From the NCBI GenBank assembly GCA_002495525.1, contig DAFS01000020.1:1-28853 (forward strand): a DNA stretch of 28,853 nt, in the 5' to 3' direction. The stretch's first letter is position 1. Each line of letters begins with the position of its first letter. The notes under the pieces are model-generated. The model ran no database searches. It was not told where the DNA came from and saw only the letters and a program-made list of their open reading frames with translations. Origin of the DNA: Euryarchaeota archaeon UBA89 (GTDB lineage Archaea > Thermoplasmatota > Poseidoniia > Poseidoniales > Thalassarchaeaceae). A program made the position numbers and the translations under genes. This document shows, one piece after another, positions 1 to 8,504 of the stretch.

Positions 1-13
1 GCTCAAGTAATAG

Positions 14-715
14 TTAATTTAGACGTCCAGAATCATTAATTAAGGTCAATACACCACCATTAGAAGCCAATACAACAGCGTCACAAATATCTACAAAGAG
101 TCCTACTTCTACAACACCTGCAATACTGAGAAGTTCCATTTCTAAAGATTTAGGCTCTGAAATTGATGGTCCAAAACGACAATCAAGAATATACCCGTCG
201 TTATCAGTAACGAAAGGCTCAGAACCACCCCTTAATGTGACTTCACCTGGACAAATGGACGAGATACGATCTCTCGTTCGTTCCCATTCGAAGGGTAAAA
301 CTTCTACTGGTAAATCGAAGTCTCCAAGAGTTTCTACTTGTTTTCTATCATCAGCAACTACTATCATCGATTTGGATGATTGAGCAACTATTTTTTCTCT
401 TGTTAATGCACCTCCACCACCTTTAATCAAAGAAAAATTATTGTCAAACTCATCCGCTCCATCAATTACTAAATCAAGTCCGTCTGACTCCGATAAAGTC
501 ACTAGAGGAATTCCTACTTCAAGTGCTAATTCTCGTGTTGCTTTACTAGTCGGAACGCCTACAACATTAAGCCCATCTTCAGATATTCTTCTTCCGATTT
601 CAATTACTGTATATCGAACAGTTGAGCCCGTTCCGAGGCCTATTTTCATACCATCTTTGATGAAATTACAGGCAGTAACACCGGCTTCCTTTTTGAGTCT
701 CTCGATGCCTCCCAT
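14..715 (-). CDS. rpiA: Ribose-5-phosphate isomerase A
   Basis: Interconverts ribose 5-phosphate and ribulose 5-phosphate in the cytosolic pentose phosphate route. The family signatures are clear. A phosphate-binding GLGTGSTV loop lies near residue 26, the DGADEFD motif near residue 85, and KGGGGALTREKIV near residue 98, whose glutamate is the usual catalytic base. Length from this start (233 aa) is normal for RpiA. I chose the ATG at 715 (MGGIERLKKE) because it puts the GTGST loop at the usual distance from the N-terminus. An in-frame ATG at 742 would add nine residues. It cannot be excluded, because an AT-rich TATA-like stretch near 765-776 would start a transcript close to it. The gene diverges from the RNase P RNA gene. 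I see no oddities in the catalytic motifs. Confidence 0.95.
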   Translation of the reverse strand: MGGIERLKKEAGVTACNFIKDGMKIGLGTGSTVRYTVIEIGRRISEDGLNVVGVPTSKATRELALEVGIPLVTLSESDGLDLVIDGADEFDNNFSLIKGGGGALTREKIVAQSSKSMIVVADDRKQVETLGDFDLPVEVLPFEWERTRDRISSICPGEVTLRGGSEPFVTDNDGYILDCRFGPSISEPKSLEMELLSIAGVVEVGLFVDICDAVVLASNGGVLTLINDSGRLN

Positions 716-823
716 GATGTTCTGGAGATGTATTACTACCATGATGGTTTCCGATGAAGATTGTCATATCGAATGAAATTCTTTGACCGAGAAGTTCATT
801 CGAAGAGTGCTCTTCGGAGATAT

Positions 824-1121
824 GAGGGAGCAGGAGGGTCACTGACAGTGTACGACACTGAGGAAAGTCCCCTCTCCAAGATGCAAGCGGTCCGATTAAC
901 GTCGGAGATCTGGGAAGGTCGGCTCTGTAATAGAAACGAACTATATCAGACGTGTACTGTGAATCCGAAAGGAAGAGATTGTCTGAATGTAGATGGAACG
1001 AGCAACCCCGCTGGAGCAAGTCCAAGCAGTCCTGTATGGCATCAACAGGGACAGGTAGGATGCTAAGTTGAATGTGACCAGCTGAAAGGTGAACAGAAAG
1101 GGGCTTACTCCCTGCACCCTC
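824..1121 (+). ncRNA. rnpB: RNase P RNA (catalytic RNA of ribonuclease P)
   Basis: This is the RNA subunit that removes 5' leaders from pre-tRNAs. The 5' conserved region GAGGAAAGTCCCC (860-872) can pair with the 3' conserved region ACAGAAAGGGGCTTAC (about 1093-1108) to form the P4 core helix. The ends close as helix P1: GAGGGaGCAGG at 824-834 pairs with CCTGCaCCCTC at 1111-1121, with one A-A mismatch. The internal stretch GAGCAACCCCGCTGGAGCAAG (around 999-1019) resembles the conserved specificity-domain and CR-III region. The span of about 298 nt fits an archaeal type A-like RNA. Ends are set by P1 and the mature termini may differ by a few bases. Overlapping open frames on both strands have no recognisable protein content and are not called. 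A 7-bp hairpin (CGAAGAG/CTCTTCG, 801-816) lies just upstream. Confidence 0.93.
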
Positions 1122-1172
1122 ACTATGAAAATTATATTATTGGATTGATTCGTCGATACAGTAATTTATCAG

Positions 1173-1178
1173 TATAAA
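1173..1178 (+). promoter_or_regulatory. Likely TATA box of the nitroreductase gene
   Basis: TATAAA sits 33 nt before the ATG at 1211. With the usual archaeal spacing of about 25 nt, transcription would start near 1200, giving a very short leader. This argues against the in-frame ATG at 1178, which overlaps the box. The position is inferred from the motif only. Confidence 0.5.
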
Positions 1179-1210
1179 TGTACAGGAAGGGGCAGGCATC
1201 GGTTGTTAGT

Positions 1211-1945
1211 ATGGATTTCGAATCTAATAATTTCCACTCTTTTGTATCATCACGACGTTCAACACGGGATTTTCTTTCAACACCAGTTCCAGATGAAATT
1301 ATTGAACAAATAATTGCTGATGGGTTGACATCACCCAGTTGGAGTAATACAAGACCAATTCTAGTGGCTGTAGCTAAGGGAGATGTTCGCGATAGACTAT
1401 CAAAAGAATTCCTAATAAGATGGGAAGCAATAAAAGGTGCTAGGGGTAGTATTTTCGGTAAGATAAAGGCAGTATTGAAAAGAAAGGGTCTACCTACAAG
1501 TAATTGGATAATTACAAGACCATATCACAAAGATTTGATTCAAAGATCTAAGAATCAAGGAAGAGATTTTTTATCTTACAACAATATTGATAGAGATGAC
1601 AAAAAAACTCGTGATAGAGCTTGGGCGAGAAACTATGATTTTTTTGGAGCGCCTGTGGAATTATTCATATTTACACACAAATCCTTAGGGAAATATTCCG
1701 CCTCCGATGCAGGACTTTTTATGCAGAATTTAATCCTTTCAGCGCACTCTAAGGGATTGGGCACATGCCCACAAGGTGCAGTTGCAGTTTGGGAAGATGC
1801 TGTTCGCAATGAATTTGAAATCAGTAAAAATTACTCTTTACTTTGCGGAATTTGTTTAGGTTATCCAAGTGATGAAAAAATAAACTCTTTCAATGCTAAT
1901 CGGCCTAATCCATCAGAAATTATTGTTTCGGAAAAAGAAAAATAA
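1211..1945 (+). CDS. Nitroreductase-family FMN-dependent oxidoreductase
   Basis: Predicted cytosolic flavin oxidoreductase of the nitroreductase fold, normally NAD(P)H dependent; the substrate is not readable from sequence. The N-terminal FMN-phosphate motif appears as SSRRSTRDF, followed by SPSWSNTRP in the place of the family's SPSaxNxQPW. Near the C-terminus GLGTCPQGAVAVWEDAVR and CGICLGYP match the usual second flavin-contact block and the closing strand. A basic insert of about 70 residues (roughly residues 70-140 from this start) separates the halves, so it belongs to a longer subfamily. I prefer the ATG at 1211 (244 aa) to the one at 1178, because the latter overlaps a TATA box and adds eleven residues upstream of the fold. 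The stop lies 14 nt from the convergent esterase stop, with no obvious terminator between. Confidence 0.85.
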   Translation: MDFESNNFHSFVSSRRSTRDFLSTPVPDEIIEQIIADGLTSPSWSNTRPILVAVAKGDVRDRLSKEFLIRWEAIKGARGSIFGKIKAVLKRKGLPTSNWIITRPYHKDLIQRSKNQGRDFLSYNNIDRDDKKTRDRAWARNYDFFGAPVELFIFTHKSLGKYSASDAGLFMQNLILSAHSKGLGTCPQGAVAVWEDAVRNEFEISKNYSLLCGICLGYPSDEKINSFNANRPNPSEIIVSEKEK

Positions 1946-1959
1946 ATCTCGATTATTTT

Positions 1960-2985
1960 CTACTCAGATGACTTTGAGTACTGACTGATGAAATCCCAAA
2001 CTATGTGGCTAGATTGAACGAGACCCTGCGTTCCAGCAAATACGCTACCAATAATAGTCCCATCATCTACATCCTTTTCATATGGGTTATGTTGTGCTGC
2101 AAAAACTGTCATCAATCTAACCGAAGACCCATTTTCACAATCATCAAAACCCTGTATTGAATACAAGGCATTAATTTCGAATGTCTCTGCAGAACCTGAG
2201 CATCCGTTGTGATCGGACCACTCATACATATTCTCTACAGCACCTGTATCATAGGCCTCGGGATTTGTCCACATCTCTTCATTGAAAGGCACACTGAGTG
2301 CAGTGGAGGAGTAAAGAACTACTTGATCTAGAAATCCATGTACTTCCATAATTGGTATTGGAGTATAATTCTCTACAGGATCTGTGATTAGGTAGAACGC
2401 CATGCACCCCACTGCAGCAAAAATATCACTCGATTCCATAGCTAATCTTTGAGCCATTGCACAACCGTTTGACCAACCAGAAGCATAGATTCGATTCGAA
2501 TCAATATTATACATCTCTAGTGAGATATTAACTATTCTTTCAATGAACCCAACATCGTCAATATCTTCACGTGCTGAGTGTGCACAACACCAACCGGAGT
2601 TCCAAGCTTGATTTTCTTCCAAATCCCAATCTTGGTTTAACCCCAATACACCATCGGGATAAATCACAATTGCTCCTTCTTCATCGGCAATGTCATTGAA
2701 GGAAGAAAGCGCCCTATGGAATGTTGAGTCTGAGGCATATCCATGCATGTCAATAATAAGTGGAACTGTCTCATTATAATCTAGATTATCAGGGACATGA
2801 GTTTGCCAACACCTCGTTAGGTTATCATGTTCGATACAGGTGAAAATACCATCTTCAATGTAAGGTGGATCTTCTTCCAATATGGCATCATTTTCTGAAT
2901 TATTATCATCAGAAGACATACATCCGCTCAGAGTCATTGAGACTATTATGATAGATAGTGCCCATGCACTAATTCTGAGCCCCAT
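1960..2985 (-). CDS. Lipoprotein esterase of the PHB depolymerase / feruloyl esterase (LpqC-like) family
   Basis: Predicted surface-anchored alpha/beta hydrolase. An N-terminal hydrophobic stretch ends in a lipobox, LSGC, with the lipidated cysteine at residue 22, followed by an acidic Ser/Asp/Asn linker. The hydrolase domain begins near residue 60. It shows an oxyanion-type DMHGYASD (79-86), the nucleophile elbow GWSNG with Ser172, HGFLDQVV with Asp220, and QHNPY with His299 as the likely catalytic histidine. FISQY near the end matches the closing helix of the family. The exported part contains eight other cysteines (50, 59, 133, 134, 175, 194, 262, 283), enough for four disulfides. It lies 60 nt downstream of the large exporter on the same strand, so co-transcription is possible, although a TATA-like CTATACGTATATTTT in the gap suggests its own promoter. 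The substrate is unknown. Confidence 0.85.
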   Translation of the reverse strand: MGLRISAWALSIIIVSMTLSGCMSSDDNNSENDAILEEDPPYIEDGIFTCIEHDNLTRCWQTHVPDNLDYNETVPLIIDMHGYASDSTFHRALSSFNDIADEEGAIVIYPDGVLGLNQDWDLEENQAWNSGWCCAHSAREDIDDVGFIERIVNISLEMYNIDSNRIYASGWSNGCAMAQRLAMESSDIFAAVGCMAFYLITDPVENYTPIPIMEVHGFLDQVVLYSSTALSVPFNEEMWTNPEAYDTGAVENMYEWSDHNGCSGSAETFEINALYSIQGFDDCENGSSVRLMTVFAAQHNPYEKDVDDGTIIGSVFAGTQGLVQSSHIVWDFISQYSKSSE

Positions 2986-3045
2986 ACATCATGCTGAGCA
3001 TTACAGTAAAAAAATATACGTATAGGGAAATAACAAAAATTCTTA

Positions 3046-6000
3046 CTATCGATTGAAATCGGTCACTGCATCCATAACAGAACTTTTCTCCAATGAACCA
3101 CTTTCTTCGAAATCTAACCAAGGGCCTTTGCCTAAAATTCTTGATGTGACTTCTTTTTGTAGAACTATAATAGAGGGGAGAAGTATAGAACTTGTAAGCA
3201 AGGCTAATACTAATAATACCATCATTAAAACGAAGAAATTTTGTAAACCTGGAATTGAAACAAATAGTCCAGCAGATAACCCTGCACATGTAGTAGCAGT
3301 AGTCTCGAAGATTGTCTGTCCTGTTTTCGATACTGATTTGACAATCCCCGCAGGAGTCTCTCCTTCATCCTTGATACGATCCACAATATGGATTGAATCA
3401 TCGACACCTATACCGAAAACGATAGTTCCTATCATGGCAGTAAAGACGTTTACGCCCACCCCGCCAAATCTCATTAGTAATGGCTGCCAAAGAACCACTG
3501 CACCAACAGCAGCCATAGTGAATATAGCCAATCTAGGTGACCTAAAAAGAAATGCCATGGCAATCAACAGAATAAACATAGTCCAAATTGTAGTTAGGCT
3601 CTGTGCTTTATGAATTCCATCATTTATATCGATAGAAACTGGTAACCCTCCAGTTAATATTGAGTTATAAGTATCATCGACGTTTATTGCAGTGCACCTA
3701 AGTGCACTAATACATTCTTCTTCACCCTCGAGAATCTCATCGATTGCATTACGTAAAAGAGTTGCATCGGCTAGATTAATATATGGCTGATTAGCATAAA
3801 CTAAGGTTTTTGTTTCTCCATTGCCCGTATCTTCATTCATTAACATCGATCTAATTTCTGGAGATAATGTATCGAAAGCAATATTGACCATGTCTTCTCT
3901 ACTGGAGACAGTATAAGCCCAACATTGGGGACTGAAAGGATCTGTAGATTTATCCCAACATTCGTCATGTAAAATTTCCCAAAGGCTTTGATCATAAATT
4001 TCTAATCCAGAAATATTCACGTCTACATGTATAGCCTTTAGAACATTGACAAGGCTAATTGTATCAGTTTCAGGAACGTTATCAACTAGAATTTGTAAAC
4101 TTTCTATTGAATCTAATATTGGTAAATCTCTAATTGGCGCCGTTCCATTAACTTGTCCTCTTTCCTCTGCATTAATGATGAACATATTTGTTTGTCCACC
4201 TTCAAAAACCGCGCTATATTCGCGTAAAGTTTCATATGATTCCAGATTTGGAGGAACCTCATCGGGTCCAGCAGTTATTTGTTGCCCCATAGTTTCAGTA
4301 AATTTCGCTACTCCTGAAACTGTAACCAATAATGCAATGATTATGACCAAAAGATAATTCTTAACTGGAATTTCACCAATTCTATCCCACATTTTATCAA
4401 ATAACTGAGTTTTACCCTTACGGTATTTGAGTAACTCTACCAACGCTGGAACCATGATCATTGAAAGTAAAAATGTGACAAAAATACCTATTAATAGAGT
4501 AATTCCAACGGTACGCATAGGTTGGATAGGCACTAAGAAAGTCCAAGTTAAAACACTGAAACCAATTATTGTTGTCATTGCAGATAGCATAATTGCATTT
4601 CCGGTTGTTAAGGCTGCTCTAACAGTCGCTGTCAAACTAATTACGGGATCCCAAGGATTTATGCTCTCTACATCTAATCCATCTCTATTAGCCAACCAAG
4701 CTTTTTCTAATTTTTCTTCTATTAATTCAACCCTATTTTCTTCGATTCTATTCGTCAAATGCAAAGCATAATCAACGCCCAGACCTACGAGTATCGGGCC
4801 AGCAGAAATTATCATAGGAGTCAACATAATATCAAAAATTACTGTAATACCAAAGGTAATTGCTAGACTCATAGCAATTGGCAGCCCTCCTACGATTATT
4901 ACTTTCGGATTTCGATGAAGGATTAACATTGCTAGACATACAAGTACCCCACTAATTGGAAGCATCACGTCAACTAATTCATCATATATTGAGTCTGAGA
5001 CATCATGTAGAACAGGTGTTAATCCAGTAATAGTAACAGCTTGTCTCTGTGGAATATCTTCGAGCCTTTCGCTATCCATTGTAGATGTAGGATTTTCATA
5101 TGTCCTTAAGCAAAGTTCGCAATTAACTCCGGATTGCTCATAAATCAATTCACTTGCATATGCGATAAACGCCTTATGATCTTTCAAACCAGTAGTTTGA
5201 TCAGTAGGAATTTCAGTATTTTCCATATCGAATAAAATTCCCATTACTATTACACCTGTATCCCAGATACCATCATCATTAGTATCTCTAACAAAAGATT
5301 CCATTAGGGAACCTGCTTGATCAACTAAATTATCTACTCTTTCTTGATCTCCTGGTATTGAGTAACCCTCATTGGGATTTGAATTCGAAACCGCACAATT
5401 GTCATTTGGTCCTGTCGGGAGGCCATATTTTTCTACAGCACAACTAAAGCGATAACTTGAAGAGTTCGCTTCTTTGATTATTTGGGACGGAGAAAGAATC
5501 CAAATTACACCATCATTCCGACCTCTGTCATCCTTGTACGTATCGAGACCATCTTGATAACCCCCTGCACCTCTATTATTATCATCTCCTTCTAACCATG
5601 ACAATTGAGTGAGGATATTGACATCTGTAATATTCTCATCGCCTCTTTCATTACCTGTAGCAGCATTATCGGTTTGTATGTACAGAATGAAAATATCTGT
5701 AGCCCAAGGCGCTTCGCGAACATCTAATAGTAATTCAGTTGAATCTGCCCCATCAGGTAGATATATCTCAACATCTCCATTAATCTGATCTTGAAAGTTC
5801 ATTGCAGGTCTTATTGTTAATGCCGAGATTAGAATCAATATGGCTACTATCAAACCAGGACTTCTCAGAATCATCGAATAAGATAATTCAGCAGTTCTTA
5901 TCGCAGTTCTACTGAACAAATCACTAGTATTATTTATCGTTCTTTCACCAATTCGGTAAAAATCACCTAATGGGCTTTTCATAGCCAAATTTTTACTATT

Positions 6001-6120
6001 AATTACTGAATCTCTAAACGGAGCTAACCTTTCAAAGAAACGCTCCCAAAATACTACTTCATCATCATATTCAGTTAATGGTTCAGATAACGAAAATGAG
6101 GGCTCACGCACATCGTCCAC
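3046..6120 (-). CDS. RND/MMPL-superfamily exporter with large cysteine-rich outer loops
   Basis: Integral membrane transporter of the RND superfamily (Patched/MMPL-like predicted exporters), 1024 aa with the duplicated architecture. TM1 is at about 88-104, and a large external loop spans about 110-380. A TM bundle follows with GLGVDYALHLTNR (446-458), whose Asp is the expected proton-relay residue. After a TM near 588-605 comes a second external loop (about 610-840) and a second bundle with GIGVDDSIHIVDR (903-915). The cargo is unknown; lipids or hydrophobic small molecules are common for the family. Loop 1 carries a calcium-loop-like DTNDDGIWD (279-287). Eight loop cysteines fall in close pairs (227/242, 334/337, 721/733, 803/809). 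The start is GTG at 6120. The gene diverges from the thioredoxin-like/VKOR operon and is followed by the esterase. Confidence 0.9.
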   Translation of the reverse strand: MDDVREPSFSLSEPLTEYDDEVVFWERFFERLAPFRDSVINSKNLAMKSPLGDFYRIGERTINNTSDLFSRTAIRTAELSYSMILRSPGLIVAILILISALTIRPAMNFQDQINGDVEIYLPDGADSTELLLDVREAPWATDIFILYIQTDNAATGNERGDENITDVNILTQLSWLEGDDNNRGAGGYQDGLDTYKDDRGRNDGVIWILSPSQIIKEANSSSYRFSCAVEKYGLPTGPNDNCAVSNSNPNEGYSIPGDQERVDNLVDQAGSLMESFVRDTNDDGIWDTGVIVMGILFDMENTEIPTDQTTGLKDHKAFIAYASELIYEQSGVNCELCLRTYENPTSTMDSERLEDIPQRQAVTITGLTPVLHDVSDSIYDELVDVMLPISGVLVCLAMLILHRNPKVIIVGGLPIAMSLAITFGITVIFDIMLTPMIISAGPILVGLGVDYALHLTNRIEENRVELIEEKLEKAWLANRDGLDVESINPWDPVISLTATVRAALTTGNAIMLSAMTTIIGFSVLTWTFLVPIQPMRTVGITLLIGIFVTFLLSMIMVPALVELLKYRKGKTQLFDKMWDRIGEIPVKNYLLVIIIALLVTVSGVAKFTETMGQQITAGPDEVPPNLESYETLREYSAVFEGGQTNMFIINAEERGQVNGTAPIRDLPILDSIESLQILVDNVPETDTISLVNVLKAIHVDVNISGLEIYDQSLWEILHDECWDKSTDPFSPQCWAYTVSSREDMVNIAFDTLSPEIRSMLMNEDTGNGETKTLVYANQPYINLADATLLRNAIDEILEGEEECISALRCTAINVDDTYNSILTGGLPVSIDINDGIHKAQSLTTIWTMFILLIAMAFLFRSPRLAIFTMAAVGAVVLWQPLLMRFGGVGVNVFTAMIGTIVFGIGVDDSIHIVDRIKDEGETPAGIVKSVSKTGQTIFETTATTCAGLSAGLFVSIPGLQNFFVLMMVLLVLALLTSSILLPSIIVLQKEVTSRILGKGPWLDFEESGSLEKSSVMDAVTDFNR

Positions 6121-6206
6121 ATAGGCCCGCTCTCATAGAGACCAAATGAAACAATCGCAAGTAATATTACAAACATTAAGAATTAAGTTAATTTTAGATT
6201 TGGTGG

Positions 6207-6237
6207 AATTAATTTTTTTCAAAAAGAAAAATTAATT
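6207..6237. repeat. Perfect 11-bp inverted repeat between divergent genes
   Basis: AATTAATTTTT (6207-6217) is exactly complementary to AAAAATTAATT (6227-6237), separated by nine A/T-rich bases. It sits in the 178-nt gap between the exporter (-) and the thioredoxin-like gene (+). It could be an operator read by a regulator of both genes, or simply AT-rich promoter DNA. The composition is very biased, so a chance origin is possible. Confidence 0.5.
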
Positions 6238-6298
6238 TTATTCAGAGCAACTATACGAATTACTGAAAGTTAATGAGTATGTCCGAGGAATGATAATA

Positions 6299-6988
6299 AT
6301 GGCGAGACGCAGGAAAACCTTGGTTCAAAAAGGGAGAGATGATGATGTCAGAATTATAGCAGGATTTATTCTAGGGTCAATTTTGACTGTAATAATGCTA
6401 TTAATAGTCATTATTGCACCACCTGCAACTATTGGTCCCAGTGAAGGAGAGCTAGCTCCTGATTTCAGTGCTGATGCATATAATGGAGCAAATTGGGAGA
6501 ATTACAAACTATCTGATACATTCGACTACGAATGGGAAGAAGGAGGAGATGGCGAATGGATACTAGTACAATTCATTGATACGGACTGCCCATATTGTTG
6601 GAGTGAAGGAGAAACTATGAGTGATTTGTACTCACAATGGTCAGGAAATGTAGAATTTATCACGATAACTGTAGAATTATCCATTAATAATCATGATAGT
6701 GACAGAGCGGAAGTAGAGGCTTTTCGGGACAAAACAAATTATGGCACAGAAGAAAATGATGGCGATGGCTGTAATTCAGGTAGAAATAATTGTATAAATC
6801 GTCCCGGAACAATCCATAACTGGAATTATATTGAAGGCAGTAGTAGTATTATGAAAGATTGGGAAATAACTGGGACTCCATTCCTTGCATTACTACAGCC
6901 AGATGGTTATGTAGCATGGAATCAATATGAAAATCAAGGAGAAGAGATAGAATCTGCTATGCAAAGACTCGTAGGTGGTTCTGAATGA
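6299..6988 (+). CDS. Membrane-anchored thioredoxin-like (redoxin/TlpA-type) protein
   Basis: Predicted extracytoplasmic thiol oxidoreductase. A basic N-terminus (MARRRK) is followed by one TM segment (about residues 18-40), then a short linker and APDFSAD, the typical opening of a TlpA/AhpC-like redoxin domain. The active site is DTDCPYCW (Cys97 and Cys100), and TGTPF supplies the cis-proline opposite it. An acidic insert adds a second close pair, GCNSGRNNC (Cys158 and Cys165), which could be structural or a relay. I chose the ATG at 6299 rather than 6290 because GAGG at 6285-6288 lies about 10 nt before 6299 but almost touches 6290. The stop overlaps the VKOR start by four bases (ATGA), so the two are translationally coupled. 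It probably acts as the partner that passes disulfides to substrates and is re-oxidised by the VKOR protein. Confidence 0.9.
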   Translation: MARRRKTLVQKGRDDDVRIIAGFILGSILTVIMLLIVIIAPPATIGPSEGELAPDFSADAYNGANWENYKLSDTFDYEWEEGGDGEWILVQFIDTDCPYCWSEGETMSDLYSQWSGNVEFITITVELSINNHDSDRAEVEAFRDKTNYGTEENDGDGCNSGRNNCINRPGTIHNWNYIEGSSSIMKDWEITGTPFLALLQPDGYVAWNQYENQGEEIESAMQRLVGGSE

Positions 6989-7560
6989 ATGAGGCTTTGA
7001 CTGATCCTATCTTGATAATTTTTATTTTAGGTCTAGCTATTAGCAGTTATTTAATGTTAGCAAATAATGAGAAAAAAACATCTATGCTATTAATCTCCTC
7101 TCTGAGTTTTGCCATAGTCGGGATAACTTCATCTGCATATACTTACATTATTCACAATAAAATGGTAGTACAAGGAAGTACTACATTTTGTTCATCCGAA
7201 GGCTTAGTACAATGTGGTTCAGTGATTGGCGACCCGCAATGGAATAACTTGTTCGGAGTCCCATGGGGAATATTTGGAATTTTATCTTTTTCAATTTTAA
7301 TTTTCTTAAGTTTGTGCCTATATCTTGATAGGCATGCTAAATGGTCTGAGGATTATTTGAATTACGCTTGGTGGGCTGGAATAGCAGGCTTACCATTCGT
7401 TGCATTGTTAATCATAATTGAATTAACTCAAGTTGAAGATGCCCCGCATATTTGTCCATTTTGTACAATAGCGCACTTCGCACTAATTGGTTACGCGGTT
7501 TCAATTTACTTCTTAAAAAATAGAAGGAATATTGGTAAATGGTCAGAAAACGAGGGGTAA
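6985..7560 (+). CDS. VKOR-family (vitamin K epoxide reductase-like) quinone-dependent disulfide-forming membrane protein
   Basis: Polytopic membrane oxidase that takes electrons from a thiol partner and passes them to quinone, the functional counterpart of DsbB. TM segments lie at about 7-25, 34-57, 95-115, 129-147 and 159-177. The loop cysteine pair is Cys69/Cys77 (FCSSEGLVQC), eight residues apart as in other VKORs, followed by FGVPWGIFG. The quinone-side active site is HICPFC with Cys157/Cys160. All four key cysteines are present. At 191 aa it has no fused thioredoxin domain. Instead a separate thioredoxin-like gene overlaps its start by four bases, which fits a two-component version of the bacterial VKOR-Trx fusion. 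The downstream epimerase begins 2 nt after the stop. Confidence 0.93.
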   Translation: MNEALTDPILIIFILGLAISSYLMLANNEKKTSMLLISSLSFAIVGITSSAYTYIIHNKMVVQGSTTFCSSEGLVQCGSVIGDPQWNNLFGVPWGIFGILSFSILIFLSLCLYLDRHAKWSEDYLNYAWWAGIAGLPFVALLIIIELTQVEDAPHICPFCTIAHFALIGYAVSIYFLKNRRNIGKWSENEG

Positions 7561-7562
7561 AA

Positions 7563-8504
7563 ATGGATTTAGTTACAGGAGGAGCAGGTTTCATTGGATC
7601 TCATTTAGTAGATTCTTTAGTAGCCATAGGAAAAAGTGTGAGAATTTTAGATAATTTTAGTAGTGGAAGAGAGGAGTTCTTGGAACATCATAAAGGGAAT
7701 GAAAAAGTTGAGATATTTAGGGCTGATTTATTAGATTTAGAAGCTGTTAAGGATGCTATGGATGGAATTGAAATAGTGCATCACTTAGCGGCTAATCCGG
7801 ATATAAGATTGGGGACTGAAATTACAGATACGGACCTTAAACAAGGAACGATTGCAACTTATAATATCTTAGAGGCAATGCGTCTTAATGATGTAAAAAA
7901 GATTTCCTTCTCATCTTCAAGCGCTATTTATGGCGAAGCAAATGTAATGCCAACTCCGGAAACTTATGGCCCGATATTGCCTATCTCATTATACGGCGCA
8001 TCAAAGTTAGCATCTGAAGCATTGATCAGTTCTTGGTGTGGGACTTTTGGAGGAGAGGCATGGATACATAGATTTGCGAATATAGTCGGACCCAGAGGTA
8101 CTCATGGAGTGATTTTTGATTTCATCCATAAACTAAAAAATAATCCAAATAGATTGGAGGTTTTGGGTAATGGTTTACAAGAAAAATCATACATGTCAGC
8201 AGAAGATTGTGTTAGAGCAATGATACATCTTATTGATAATTCTAAAGAGAATGTGAGCCTTTACAACTTAGGTACAGGAGATACTTGTTCGGTTAGGAGA
8301 ATTGCAGAAATCGTAGTTGAAGAAAGTGGCCTAGAAAATGTTTCAATAGAGTATACAGGAGGAGATAGGGGTTGGGCTGGCGATGTTCCAAAAACCTCAT
8401 TAAATGTTGAACGATTATTTGCAACAAATTTTGAGCCTACAATGCAATCAGAAGGTGCTATCAGAAATACTGTCAAAGAATTAATCAAAGAAATCGGTCT
8501 TTGA
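7563..8504 (+). CDS. NAD-dependent epimerase/dehydratase (GalE-like extended SDR)
   Basis: Sugar-nucleotide modifying enzyme of the extended short-chain dehydrogenase family, 313 aa. The N-terminal NAD-binding motif is TGGAGFIGSHL, followed by LDNFSSG (ribose-binding turn) and FRADLLD. The catalytic region shows FSSSSAIYGE and the YGASK motif (Tyr/Lys). NIVGPRGTHGVIFDF and YNLGTGD are typical of UDP-glucose 4-epimerase and dTDP-glucose dehydratase relatives. The exact sugar cannot be read. The start at 7563 places the Rossmann motif at residue 4 and has GAGGGGT just upstream; an earlier in-frame start at 7539 would overlap the VKOR end. It lies 2 nt after VKOR, so it is probably in the same operon. 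The 3' end overlaps the convergent thioredoxin-like gene by 20 bp. Confidence 0.92.
   Translation: MDLVTGGAGFIGSHLVDSLVAIGKSVRILDNFSSGREEFLEHHKGNEKVEIFRADLLDLEAVKDAMDGIEIVHHLAANPDIRLGTEITDTDLKQGTIATYNILEAMRLNDVKKISFSSSSAIYGEANVMPTPETYGPILPISLYGASKLASEALISSWCGTFGGEAWIHRFANIVGPRGTHGVIFDFIHKLKNNPNRLEVLGNGLQEKSYMSAEDCVRAMIHLIDNSKENVSLYNLGTGDTCSVRRIAEIVVEESGLENVSIEYTGGDRGWAGDVPKTSLNVERLFATNFEPTMQSEGAIRNTVKELIKEIGL

Noticed and set aside
666..1066. Open frames on both strands across the RNase P RNA gene (101-119 codons)
   Set aside because: They overlap the conserved RNA core, show no protein family features and run antisense to one another.
3053..3613. 186-codon plus-strand frame opposite the exporter
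   Set aside because: It lies opposite the conserved second TM bundle of the exporter and has no recognisable protein features of its own.
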